Source of the DNA: Bacteroidales bacterium
Lineage (GTDB): Bacteria > Bacteroidota > Bacteroidia > Bacteroidales > JAADJA01
DNA: 57,928 bases
Assembly (NCBI GenBank): GCA_016783885.1
Contig: JADHVR010000014.1
Span: 1-57,928 of the forward strand
Direction: 5' to 3'
In this document: positions 1 through 6,391 of the stretch, in pieces
Layout of the letters: each line of letters starts with the position of its first letter
Numbering within the stretch: position 1 is the stretch's first letter
Notes under the pieces: model-generated
Databases searched by the model: none
Seen by the model: the letters and a program-made list of their open reading frames with translations, nothing else
Told to the model about the DNA's origin: nothing
Translations under genes and position numbers: made by a program

Positions 1-74
1 GTTATATTTCCTGTTAAAACTTCATAAACGATTTCCCGTTTTAAGCTTTCTGGAATAAATTGCTTTGTTCTCAT
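1..74 (-). CDS. Transposase N-terminus (IS3-like OrfA), cut by window edge
   Basis: Read on the minus strand, an ATG at 74 opens 24 codons (MRTKQFIPESLKREIVYEVL, then TGNI) that run off the left edge. A basic start followed by an 'F.PE.KREIV.E.L.G' helix resembles the helix-turn-helix start of IS3-type OrfA transposases. It lies just inside an inverted-repeat end (78-133), as expected for an insertion sequence. The family is inferred from a short fragment only; the catalytic part is outside the window. Confidence 0.5.
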   Translation of the reverse strand, partial: MRTKQFIPESLKREIVYEVLTGNI

Positions 75-77
75 AAT

Positions 78-133
78 TGTCCTGGTATAGGTTGACTTAT
101 TAACAGCTTTTGGTGTAAACCTATTTCAGGACA
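78..133 (-). mobile_element. Terminal inverted-repeat hairpin at IS end
   Basis: Reading inward on the minus strand, the element end begins TGTCCTGAAATAGGTTTACA (133-114). An inverted copy, TGTCCTGGTATAGGTTGACT on the plus strand, lies at 78-97, immediately before the transposase start; 16 of 20 positions match. The two can form a stem-loop over the end of the element. Position 133 is the likely outer boundary because it begins TG, as IS3-type ends do. The hairpin could limit translation of the transposase from outside transcripts (inference). Confidence 0.5.
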
Positions 134-138
134 TGACC

Positions 139-206
139 TTGTACTATAACATACCCCTACACCCCTTTCAAAAGGGGAGTTAAGGTATTTATTTTCTGAT
201 TTTTTT
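139..206 (+). repeat. Half copy of MITE-like palindromic repeat (copy 1)
   Basis: Matches the right half of the repeat at 1120-1208: a C-rich run and its G-rich partner around CCCCTTTCAAAAGGGG, then GGTATTTATTTTCTGATTTT. The left arm is missing, apparently cut off by the insertion sequence that ends at 133. Confidence 0.55.
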
Positions 207-343
207 GTATTGTTTATAAAATTTGCATATTAACTGATTAGTTACACATAGCTGAATTTCAGTCAGATTTTAAACGACTATAATTTAGTTCAATAACAAA
301 ACGCATGATTTAATTTTATTTTCTTACATTTCAAAAAAAATAT

Positions 344-351
344 TAATTTTG
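344..351 (+). promoter_or_regulatory. Bacteroidota -7 box TAATTTTG for first TA unit
   Basis: TAATTTTG fits the TAnnTTTG consensus of Bacteroidota sigma-ABfr promoters. It sits 18 bases before the ATG at 370, so transcription should start near 357. This argues against the in-frame TTG at 349 as the start codon. The same box recurs in the second unit at 1348-1355. Confidence 0.45.
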
Positions 352-369
352 ATTTCAAATTTTGCAGTT

Positions 370-576
370 ATGGATTATACAGCATTTATCGATATAAATT
401 CCCTTACAGAAGAAGCAAGGAAAGAACTGGAGAGCTTTTATGAGTACCTGATTTTTAAGTATAAGAAAACAAAGAACAAGAAATTAGATGTTCACAAGGA
501 CAAAAAGAATTTTTCGGCTATACAATTAGATACTAAAGGGTTTAAATTTAACAGGGAAGAAGCAAATGAAAGATAG
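370..576 (+). CDS. Antitoxin of VapBC-like pair, copy 1 (DUF2281-like)
   Basis: A 68-residue protein beginning MDYTAFIDINSLTEEARKEL. Its amphipathic first 35 residues (LTEEARKELESFYEYLIFKY) resemble the short DUF2281/VapB-like antitoxins, and its charged tail ends FNREEANER. ATG 370 is preferred over an upstream TTG (349) because that TTG overlaps the promoter box. The stop overlaps the toxin start by 11 bases, the usual translational coupling of TA pairs. The protein presumably neutralises the PIN toxin and represses its own promoter (family knowledge). The first half is almost identical to the paralogue at 1374, while the tail differs. Confidence 0.7.
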   Translation: MDYTAFIDINSLTEEARKELESFYEYLIFKYKKTKNKKLDVHKDKKNFSAIQLDTKGFKFNREEANER

Positions 577-973
577 GGCCTTTTTGGATACAAACATTCT
601 AATCTATGGTTATTCTGTAACAGAACCTGAAAAGCAAAAAGTTGCAGAAAGTATTGCAGAAACCGGAAAATCATTTATTAGCACACAGGTAATACAAGAA
701 TTTTCTAATATTATGCATAAAAAATTCGAGCTTGATTGGCATGAAATAGTATTAGCTATTAGTGAAATTTCAGAAAGTTATAAAATTTTTATTAATCAAC
801 CTGAAACAATTAGAAGTGCTTGTATAATTGCCAACAAATATCAATATTCATTTTACGATTCTTTGATTATTTCAGCAGCTCTTGAAGCAGGTTGCAAAAT
901 TTTATATACCGAAGACCTGCACCACAACCAACTAATCGAAAAAAAACTTCGGATCATTAATCCGTTTAAATAG
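566..973 (+). CDS. PIN-domain toxin, VapC-like, copy 1
   Basis: A 135-residue PIN-domain ribonuclease. The acidic active-site positions are visible: D8 in FLDTN, E in STQVIQEF (about 65), D in YSFYDSLI (about 98) and D in LYTEDL (about 116). VapC toxins cleave tRNA or rRNA; the target here is unknown. It is translationally coupled to the antitoxin. The last 26 residues (from CKILYTEDL) differ from the second toxin at one position, whereas the rest of the protein is only distantly similar. The gene looks intact. Confidence 0.85.
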   Translation: MKDRAFLDTNILIYGYSVTEPEKQKVAESIAETGKSFISTQVIQEFSNIMHKKFELDWHEIVLAISEISESYKIFINQPETIRSACIIANKYQYSFYDSLIISAALEAGCKILYTEDLHHNQLIEKKLRIINPFK

Positions 974-1352
974 GTAAAATATTTAAGTTAAGAATTTGAT
1001 TCCCCTGCTCTTTCGGATTTATATTTGCGCCATTTGATATCAAATTAGAATTGATCAATTCTATTTGTAAAGATTATTATTTTACGTAGCATAGCTGTAA
1101 CTAATCAGTATCGTCGAAGAAAAATCAGAAAATAAATGATATTTGTACTATAACATACCCCTACACCCCTTTCAAAAGGGGAGTTAAGGTATTTATTTTC
1201 TGATTTTTTTGTATTGTTTTTAAAATTTGCATATTGACTGATTAGTTGCACATAATTAAATTTCAGTCAGATTTTAAACGACTATTATTTAGTTCAACAA
1301 CAAAACGTATAATTTAATTTTATTTTCTTACATTTCAAAAAAAATATTAATT
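974..1352. other. Spacer between the two TA units
   Basis: This stretch holds no gene. Its first half is unique and contains two adjacent perfect palindromes: 1032-1045 (ATTTGATATCAAAT) and 1047-1062 (AGAATTGATCAATTCT). Its second half repeats the DNA upstream of unit 1: a MITE-like palindrome (1120-1208), then an AT-rich stretch and the promoter of unit 2. The palindromes could be operator-like sites or a terminator; they are not followed by a clean T-tract. Confidence 0.5.
1120..1208. repeat. MITE-like palindromic repeat (copy 2)
   Basis: Perfect 18-base inverted arms, AAAAATCAGAAAATAAAT (1120-1137) and ATTTATTTTCTGATTTTT (1191-1208), enclose a C-rich/G-rich inner hairpin around CCCCTTTCAAAAGGGG. 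Related elements lie at 139-206, 22597-22706 and 52123-52266. No coding capacity is seen. Confidence 0.65.
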
Positions 1353-1355
1353 TTG
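1348..1355 (+). promoter_or_regulatory. -7 box TAATTTTG for second TA unit
   Basis: The same octamer and spacing as in unit 1, 18 bases before the ATG at 1374. The surrounding 130 bases are nearly identical to the first unit, so both operons should respond to the same regulator (inference). Confidence 0.45.
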
Positions 1356-1373
1356 ATTTCAAATTTTGCAGTT

Positions 1374-1586
1374 ATGGATTATACAGCATTTATTGATTTG
1401 AATTCCCTTACTAATGAGGCAAAAAAAGAACTGGAAAGTTTTTATGAGTATCTTATTTTCAAGTATAGGCAAAAATCGTTTAAAAAGAAAAAAATGGACA
1501 CCCGGAACTTTAGAGAGTTTTTATCAACTCCTATAAAATCTGATAGTTTTAAGTTTCTTAACAGGGAGGAAAGAAATGAACGATAG
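1374..1586 (+). CDS. Antitoxin of VapBC-like pair, copy 2 (DUF2281-like)
   Basis: A 70-residue paralogue of the antitoxin at 370. Residues 1-31 match at all but three positions (MDYTAFIDLNSLTNEAKKEL). The tail then diverges to a lysine-rich stretch (KSFKKKKMDTRNFREF), and the last residues (NREERNER) are similar again. ATG 1374 was chosen by the same promoter argument as for unit 1. The gene overlaps the next one by 11 bases. The conserved head is probably the dimer/DNA-binding part and the variable tail the toxin-binding part (inference), which fits the divergent toxin core. Confidence 0.7.
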   Translation: MDYTAFIDLNSLTNEAKKELESFYEYLIFKYRQKSFKKKKMDTRNFREFLSTPIKSDSFKFLNREERNER

Positions 1587-1989
1587 GATTTTTATTGATA
1601 CAAATATCTGGGTATATGCTAAAATTGAAGGGAAAGAAGGTCTTAAACACAAAAAGGCAGTAGATTTCCTTTCGAAATTAAACGAGCAGGTTTATATAAG
1701 TACGCAAGTTATCAATGAGTTTTTTAATGTATTAGCAAAGAATAATATTGTTGACAGCGAAATTATTGAATCAATATACCAAATTCTGAATAATACATTG
1801 TTATCAGAAGTTACTTTTGCCACAATAGAACAAAGCTGGAAATTGAGAGAAAAATACAGATATTCTGTATATGACAGCCTTATTTTAGCTTCAGCAAAAG
1901 AATCGAATTGTAAAATTTTATATACCGAAGACCTGCAACACAACCAACTAATCGAAAAAAAACTTCGGATTATTAATCCGTTTAAATAA
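1576..1989 (+). CDS. PIN-domain toxin, VapC-like, copy 2
   Basis: A 137-residue PIN ribonuclease with the same acidic pattern: D8 in FIDTN, E in STQVINEF, D in YSVYDSLI and D in LYTEDL. The central part (residues 12-108) shares little with the copy at 566 beyond the PIN motifs. The final 26 residues differ at only one position, with His replaced by Gln in LYTEDLQHNQL. It is coupled to its antitoxin by an 11-base overlap and appears intact. Confidence 0.85.
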   Translation: MNDRIFIDTNIWVYAKIEGKEGLKHKKAVDFLSKLNEQVYISTQVINEFFNVLAKNNIVDSEIIESIYQILNNTLLSEVTFATIEQSWKLREKYRYSVYDSLILASAKESNCKILYTEDLQHNQLIEKKLRIINPFK

Positions 1990-2093
1990 TCAAGCTTCGT
2001 TCATCCTTATAAACAATTCGGTATCTTTGTGCCAAGATTGGTTCCTTGTCCCTTGTCAAGCTAACTTGTTAATTAAATTTTTGTTATTATTTT

Positions 2094-2157
2094 TAAATTT
2101 GCAAACATATAAGGTCGAAGTTTTCAACCTAACAGGTTTAAGGCAACCTGTTAGGTT
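2094..2157 (+). promoter_or_regulatory. -7 box TAAATTTG and leader hairpin of phosphoesterase gene
   Basis: TAAATTTG at 2094-2101 fits the Bacteroidota -7 consensus. Between it and the ATG at 2172 lies a perfect 13-bp inverted repeat, AACCTAACAGGTT (2126-2138) and AACCTGTTAGGTT (2145-2157), with a 6-base loop. It resembles the AACCTG(T/A)CAGGTT palindromes at 46806 and 46871, so it may be a dispersed repeat rather than a dedicated regulator. Confidence 0.4.
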
Positions 2158-2171
2158 TAGGCAGGGTTCAA

Positions 2172-3500
2172 ATGAAAAAATTCATATACATATTACTTGG
2201 CAGCGTATCAATTATTATTTTTTACTTTATCCTTGTTAATATTTTTCCAAAGAGTGCGGGAAGATATCCGGTTTATGTGTTACTCTTCCTGTTAGACCTT
2301 TATTTGTATTCTTCCTTACACCGGAAAATATGGTCGTGGAAAAAACCAAAAGCAATTGTTTTTACCTTTTTGTACTGGTTACCGGCATTAATGGTCTTAG
2401 TGTTGATTTTCGGTTCAATCCTCATTCCTTTTATATACTGGAACAAGAGTTTTGAAACATACCTTGTCGGACTGATACTGATAAGCTATATATCAAAGCT
2501 GATTCCGATAATTTTTCTTTTTATATCTGATATGATCCGGTTCATCAGGTTCATATTCAGACAGGCACGAAGAAAGAAAAAAATTCAGGGAGAAAAAATT
2601 TCAAGAAGCGTTTTCCTGAAAAGGGTGGGTTTGATTGGCGGAGGATTAATGTTTGGCGGATTGCTTGCCGGTATAGTAAAATGGGTTCACGATTTTAGGG
2701 TACGGGAGGAAATTATAAGAATACCGGACCTGCCGCCTTCATTCTCAGGTTTTAGAATCGTTCAGTTTTCCGACCTGCATCTCGGTAGCTGGCTTTCGAA
2801 AAAGGATTTGGAAGAAGCGGTGGATATCATTAATGATTTAGATGCTGATGTGGTGTTTTTTACAGGCGACCTGGTGAATTATTCATCTGAGGAGACTTTT
2901 AAATTTGAACATATTTTGAGTAAAATAAAAACCCGAATGGGTGTTTATACAATTTTAGGAAATCATGATTACGGCGATTACGTGAAATGGAAAACCCCGG
3001 AGGCAAAAGCAAAGAACTTACAGGAACTGTATAATTTTTACCGCAGAATCGGATGGAAATTATTACGGAATGAAAATATGATAATAAAAAAAGGGGACGA
3101 TAAGATTGCAATAATAGGTGTTGAAAACTGGGGTTCGATGAAACGGTTTCAAAAGTTCGGGGATATGGATAAAGCCATTAGAGGTGCTGAAGATGTACCG
3201 GTAAAAATCCTTCTTTCACATGATCCGACATTTTGGGAATACAAGGTGATTAATTTCCGGCAAACTATTGATTTAACCTTATCGGGACATACTCATGGAG
3301 GACAGGTCGGGGTTGAGTTCCCGGCGATAAAATGGAGCCCGGCGCAATATGTTTATAAGTACTGGGCAGGACTGTATTCCTCCATGAACATGACTGCCGG
3401 AGGTGAACAATATCTGTATGTAAATCGTGGCACCGGTTCTATCGGTTATCCGGGAAGGGTGGGAATTCTCCCGGAAATAACATTGATACAGCTTTATTGA
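2172..3500 (+). CDS. Membrane metallophosphoesterase (YkuE/YaeI-like)
   Basis: A 442-residue protein. The first ~170 residues hold four or five hydrophobic segments (about 5-25, 33-50, 62-87, 96-120 and 150-168). A calcineurin-like phosphoesterase domain follows. Its metal-binding motifs are complete: SDLHLG (D201, H203), GDLVN (D about 232), GNHDYG (about 263-267), LLSHDP and SGHTHGGQVG (about 371). Family members hydrolyse phosphoesters, some acting on UDP-diacylglucosamine or lipid substrates at the membrane; the substrate cannot be read here. The gene appears to be single, with its own promoter. Confidence 0.85.
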   Translation: MKKFIYILLGSVSIIIFYFILVNIFPKSAGRYPVYVLLFLLDLYLYSSLHRKIWSWKKPKAIVFTFLYWLPALMVLVLIFGSILIPFIYWNKSFETYLVGLILISYISKLIPIIFLFISDMIRFIRFIFRQARRKKKIQGEKISRSVFLKRVGLIGGGLMFGGLLAGIVKWVHDFRVREEIIRIPDLPPSFSGFRIVQFSDLHLGSWLSKKDLEEAVDIINDLDADVVFFTGDLVNYSSEETFKFEHILSKIKTRMGVYTILGNHDYGDYVKWKTPEAKAKNLQELYNFYRRIGWKLLRNENMIIKKGDDKIAIIGVENWGSMKRFQKFGDMDKAIRGAEDVPVKILLSHDPTFWEYKVINFRQTIDLTLSGHTHGGQVGVEFPAIKWSPAQYVYKYWAGLYSSMNMTAGGEQYLYVNRGTGSIGYPGRVGILPEITLIQLY

Positions 3501-3864
3501 TTCTTGCTGTGAATAACTTTATTAAACCTTCTTTCTAAGCTGGAAATTTCAACTGTAATTATTTTTATTTTTGCCCGGAAATTATTCAACTATTGATTAT
3601 TGACTATTGATTGTTGACTATTAAATATTGACATATAACTCAGAGACTACTCCGAAAAATCAAAAATTAAAAAATGCCACTAAAACACCAAGTCACAAAA
3701 TTTCACAAAATAATATACACCAGCCAAATACCTTTGGTGTCCCGATACCGATAGCTATCGGTATTCGGGATTGTGTTTTAGTGATTTGGTGGCGAAAAAG
3801 CGACTTTTCGGATTGGACTCAATATTAAATTTAAAATCTTAAATCTAAAATAAATAAGATCGGT
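3501..3864. other. Repeat-rich intergenic stretch
   Basis: No credible gene. At about 3592-3632 there is a degenerate tandem of ATTGA/TTGACT units. 3740-3770 is an imperfect hairpin (CCCGATACCGATAG paired with CTATCGGTATTCGGG). 3781-3823 is a 43-base stretch repeated at 40351-40393 (see there). GCCACTAAAACACCA near 3675 and its inverse near 3776-3791 suggest that the whole 3675-3800 region is one decayed palindromic element. Confidence 0.5.
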
Positions 3865-6162
3865 GTGAGTAATATTCTTGATAATCTAAACAAAGAACAA
3901 CGTGTTGCAGTTGAGGCTGTAGAAGGTCCGGTAATGGTTATTGCCGGAGCAGGATCTGGTAAAACACGCGTGTTAACCTATCGTGTTGCACATCTTTTAA
4001 ACCTTGGCGTTGACCCTTTTAATATTCTGGCGCTTACATTTACCAATAAAGCTGCAAGAGAGATGAAAGAAAGGATCATTAAAATTGTTGGAAGCGCCGA
4101 TGCAAAAAATGTGTGGATGGGAACTTTTCATTCCATCTTTGCCAGAGTATTAAGAGCAGAAGCTCACAGGATTGGATTTCCTTCAAATTATTCAATTTAC
4201 GATACCGATGATTCAAAACGTCTTATTAAGGCAATTGTAAAAGAGCAAAATATTGATGATAAAGTATATACTCCGAACTATGTTCTGCATAGGATATCCA
4301 CCGCTAAAACAAATTTAATTACCGCAGAGGAATACAATAATAATGATGAGATAATCACGCATGATAAAATGGCTGGCAAGCCTTTAATGGGTGAAATTTA
4401 TAAGAGATATAAGAACAGATGCTACAGGGCAGCAGCCATGGATTTTGACGACCTGTTGCTGAATACTTATATCCTACTTCGTGATTTTCCTGAGGTTCTG
4501 CTTAAATATCAAAGAAAGTTTAATTTTATTCTTATTGATGAATACCAGGATACCAACCTTGCCCAGTATATGATTATAAAGAAACTTGCTGCTAATGATG
4601 AAAATATTTGTGTGGTTGGTGATGATGCTCAAAGTATTTATGCATTCAGGGGAGCCAACATCCAAAATATCTTAAATTTTAAACGCGATTATCCTGATGC
4701 AAGGGAATTTAAGCTTGAACAAAATTATCGTTCGACAAAAACAATTGTAAAGGCAGCCAATACTGTTATTGTTAAAAATAAGGATCAAATTTCTAAGAAA
4801 ATCTGGACAAAAAATGAGGAAGGTTCATTAATTCAATTGATGAATGCTCGTTCGGATAATGAAGAAGGAGCTATGGTTGCCAATTCAATCTTCGAAACTA
4901 AAATGAATAACCAGCTTCAGAATGATGCCTTTGCTGTTTTATACCGTACAAACGCCCAGTCCCGTTCTATTGAGGAGGCTCTCCGAAGGTTGAATATTCC
5001 ATACCGAATTTACGGAGGATTGTCTTTTTATAACAGGAAAGAAATAAAAGACCTGCTGGCATATTTCCGTCTTTGCGTTAATAATAAAGATGAAGAAGCT
5101 CTTAGAAGGATAATTAATTACCCTGTTAGGGGTATCGGGAAAACAACCCTGGAAAAAATAATCATTGCAGCCGACTATGCAAAAACTACTCTCTGGGATG
5201 TTGTTGAACAACCACAAAAGTTTGCTTTAAATATATATGCCGGAACGTTTGGGAAAATCTCTGCCTTTGTTACCATGATTAAAAGCTTTACAGTGCAGGT
5301 GAAACAAAAAAATGCTTTTGAACTGGCAAAATTAATTGCTTCTTCTTCCGGCATTACGAAAGACCTTTTTGAAGATAAAACTCCTGAGGGAATAAGCCGA
5401 TACGAAAATATTGAGGAACTATTAAATGCTATTAAAGAATTTTCGGAGAAAGGAAAGGAAATTGTTCCCGGGCAGGCTGTAACAGCCGGGGAAAATTCAA
5501 TAAGAACATTAGATGAATTTATGCAGGATATTGCGTTAATAACCGATGCTGATGTTGAAGATAAAGATGAAACAGATCAAGTTTCGTTAATGACAATTCA
5601 TGCTGCCAAAGGTCTTGAATTTCCTTACGTATTTATTGTGGGTCTTGAAGAAAATCTTTTCCCCTCTATCCATTCATTGAACTCAAGGGCTGATTTGGAA
5701 GAGGAACGACGCCTTTTTTATGTGGCATTAACTCGTGCTGAGAAAAAGGTTACGATTTCTTATGCAGAAAACCGCTACCGCTGGGGTAATTTTACTATTT
5801 GCGAGCCAAGCCGGTTTATTGATGAAATTGATTTTAAATATATTGAGTCTCCATATAAAAATACAGAAAGCAATATCATCCCTGGTACTATTTCGCAGGT
5901 GCAACATCGCCCTTTCGCTAAAAAAAAGTTGAAGAAACTGGATAAATTACAAAAAGCTTCTTCTGCCGGTAACATTGACTTCGATAGCTTAGCCATTGAT
6001 AAGGTACAGGTTGGTGTACGGGTTGAGCATTCAAGGTTTGGCAAAGGGAAAGTTATTAGCGTAGAAGGAGCAGGAGCAAATAAAAAAGCAGCTATCTTCT
6101 TTCATGCTGTAGGGCAAAAGCAATTGTTGCTGAAGTATGCTAAACTGAAAATAGTTGATTAG
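3865..6162 (+). CDS. pcrA: UvrD/PcrA-type SF1 DNA helicase
   Basis: 765 residues, close to the family's usual length. All SF1A motifs are present in order: Walker A GAGSGKT (28-34), Ia LTFTNKAAREMKE, II LIDEYQDT (about 222-229), III GDDAQSIYAFRGA, IV EQNYRST, V TIHAAKGLEFPYVF and VI LFYVALTRAEK (about 615-626). A C-terminal segment (GVRVEHSRFGKGKVISVEG) is the Tudor-like module that contacts RNA polymerase in PcrA. The enzyme unwinds DNA 3'-5' in repair and in replication-transcription conflicts. The start is GTG 3865; no ATG gives the conserved NLNKEQ head. Confidence 0.9.
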   Translation: MSNILDNLNKEQRVAVEAVEGPVMVIAGAGSGKTRVLTYRVAHLLNLGVDPFNILALTFTNKAAREMKERIIKIVGSADAKNVWMGTFHSIFARVLRAEAHRIGFPSNYSIYDTDDSKRLIKAIVKEQNIDDKVYTPNYVLHRISTAKTNLITAEEYNNNDEIITHDKMAGKPLMGEIYKRYKNRCYRAAAMDFDDLLLNTYILLRDFPEVLLKYQRKFNFILIDEYQDTNLAQYMIIKKLAANDENICVVGDDAQSIYAFRGANIQNILNFKRDYPDAREFKLEQNYRSTKTIVKAANTVIVKNKDQISKKIWTKNEEGSLIQLMNARSDNEEGAMVANSIFETKMNNQLQNDAFAVLYRTNAQSRSIEEALRRLNIPYRIYGGLSFYNRKEIKDLLAYFRLCVNNKDEEALRRIINYPVRGIGKTTLEKIIIAADYAKTTLWDVVEQPQKFALNIYAGTFGKISAFVTMIKSFTVQVKQKNAFELAKLIASSSGITKDLFEDKTPEGISRYENIEELLNAIKEFSEKGKEIVPGQAVTAGENSIRTLDEFMQDIALITDADVEDKDETDQVSLMTIHAAKGLEFPYVFIVGLEENLFPSIHSLNSRADLEEERRLFYVALTRAEKKVTISYAENRYRWGNFTICEPSRFIDEIDFKYIESPYKNTESNIIPGTISQVQHRPFAKKKLKKLDKLQKASSAGNIDFDSLAIDKVQVGVRVEHSRFGKGKVISVEGAGANKKAAIFFHAVGQKQLLLKYAKLKIVD

Positions 6163-6183
6163 TTAAATGTTATATGTTAACAG

Positions 6184-6387
6184 ATGAAAATTTTACTATT
6201 TGGCAGTATTGCTTCCGGGAAAACAACGCTAACAAGGAAAATTTTAGCAATCCAAAAAAATTTTGATTTCATTGCCATTATAATTAATTTTATAGATAAC
6301 TACATAAAATTTTTAAAAAAAAATATGAACTTAAGAGAAAACAAATTAGTTTTGCCGTTTTGTTATTCAATTCACAATAAAAATTAA
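6184..6387 (+). pseudogene. P-loop kinase remnant
   Basis: The 67-codon frame begins MKILLFGSIASGKTTLTRKI, a clear Walker A P-loop (GSIASGKT) typical of small adenylate-kinase-like nucleotide kinases. It continues NFDFIAI, then degrades into AT-rich low-complexity sequence (FIDNYIKFLKKN). No Walker B or lid is visible, and such kinases are usually 160-200 residues. The 3' end overlaps the maeB promoter box. It is most likely the 5' stub of a deleted gene, though a translated micro-protein cannot be excluded. Confidence 0.5.
6347..6354 (+). promoter_or_regulatory. -7 box TAGTTTTG for maeB
   Basis: TAGTTTTG fits TAnnTTTG and lies 37 bases before the maeB ATG. It sits inside the P-loop remnant, which supports that frame no longer being a selected gene. 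Confidence 0.4.
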
Positions 6388-6391
6388 AACA

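Larger units (their letters stand above)
139..1989 (+). repeat. Tandem duplication of a ~1-kb TA unit
   Basis: 139-973 and 1143-1989 are two copies of promoter region plus antitoxin plus toxin. The offset is 1004 bases at the promoters and 1016 at the toxin ends. About 200 bases upstream plus the first ~100 coding bases, and the last ~75 coding bases, are nearly identical. The middle ~500 bases are not. Confidence 0.75.

Noticed and set aside
2027..2239. 70-codon open frame before the metallophosphoesterase
   Set aside because: It covers the promoter and leader hairpin and overlaps the start of a clear gene in another frame.
3628..3828. 66-codon open frame before pcrA
   Set aside because: It runs through a palindrome and a dispersed repeat (3781-3823) and has no protein-like pattern.
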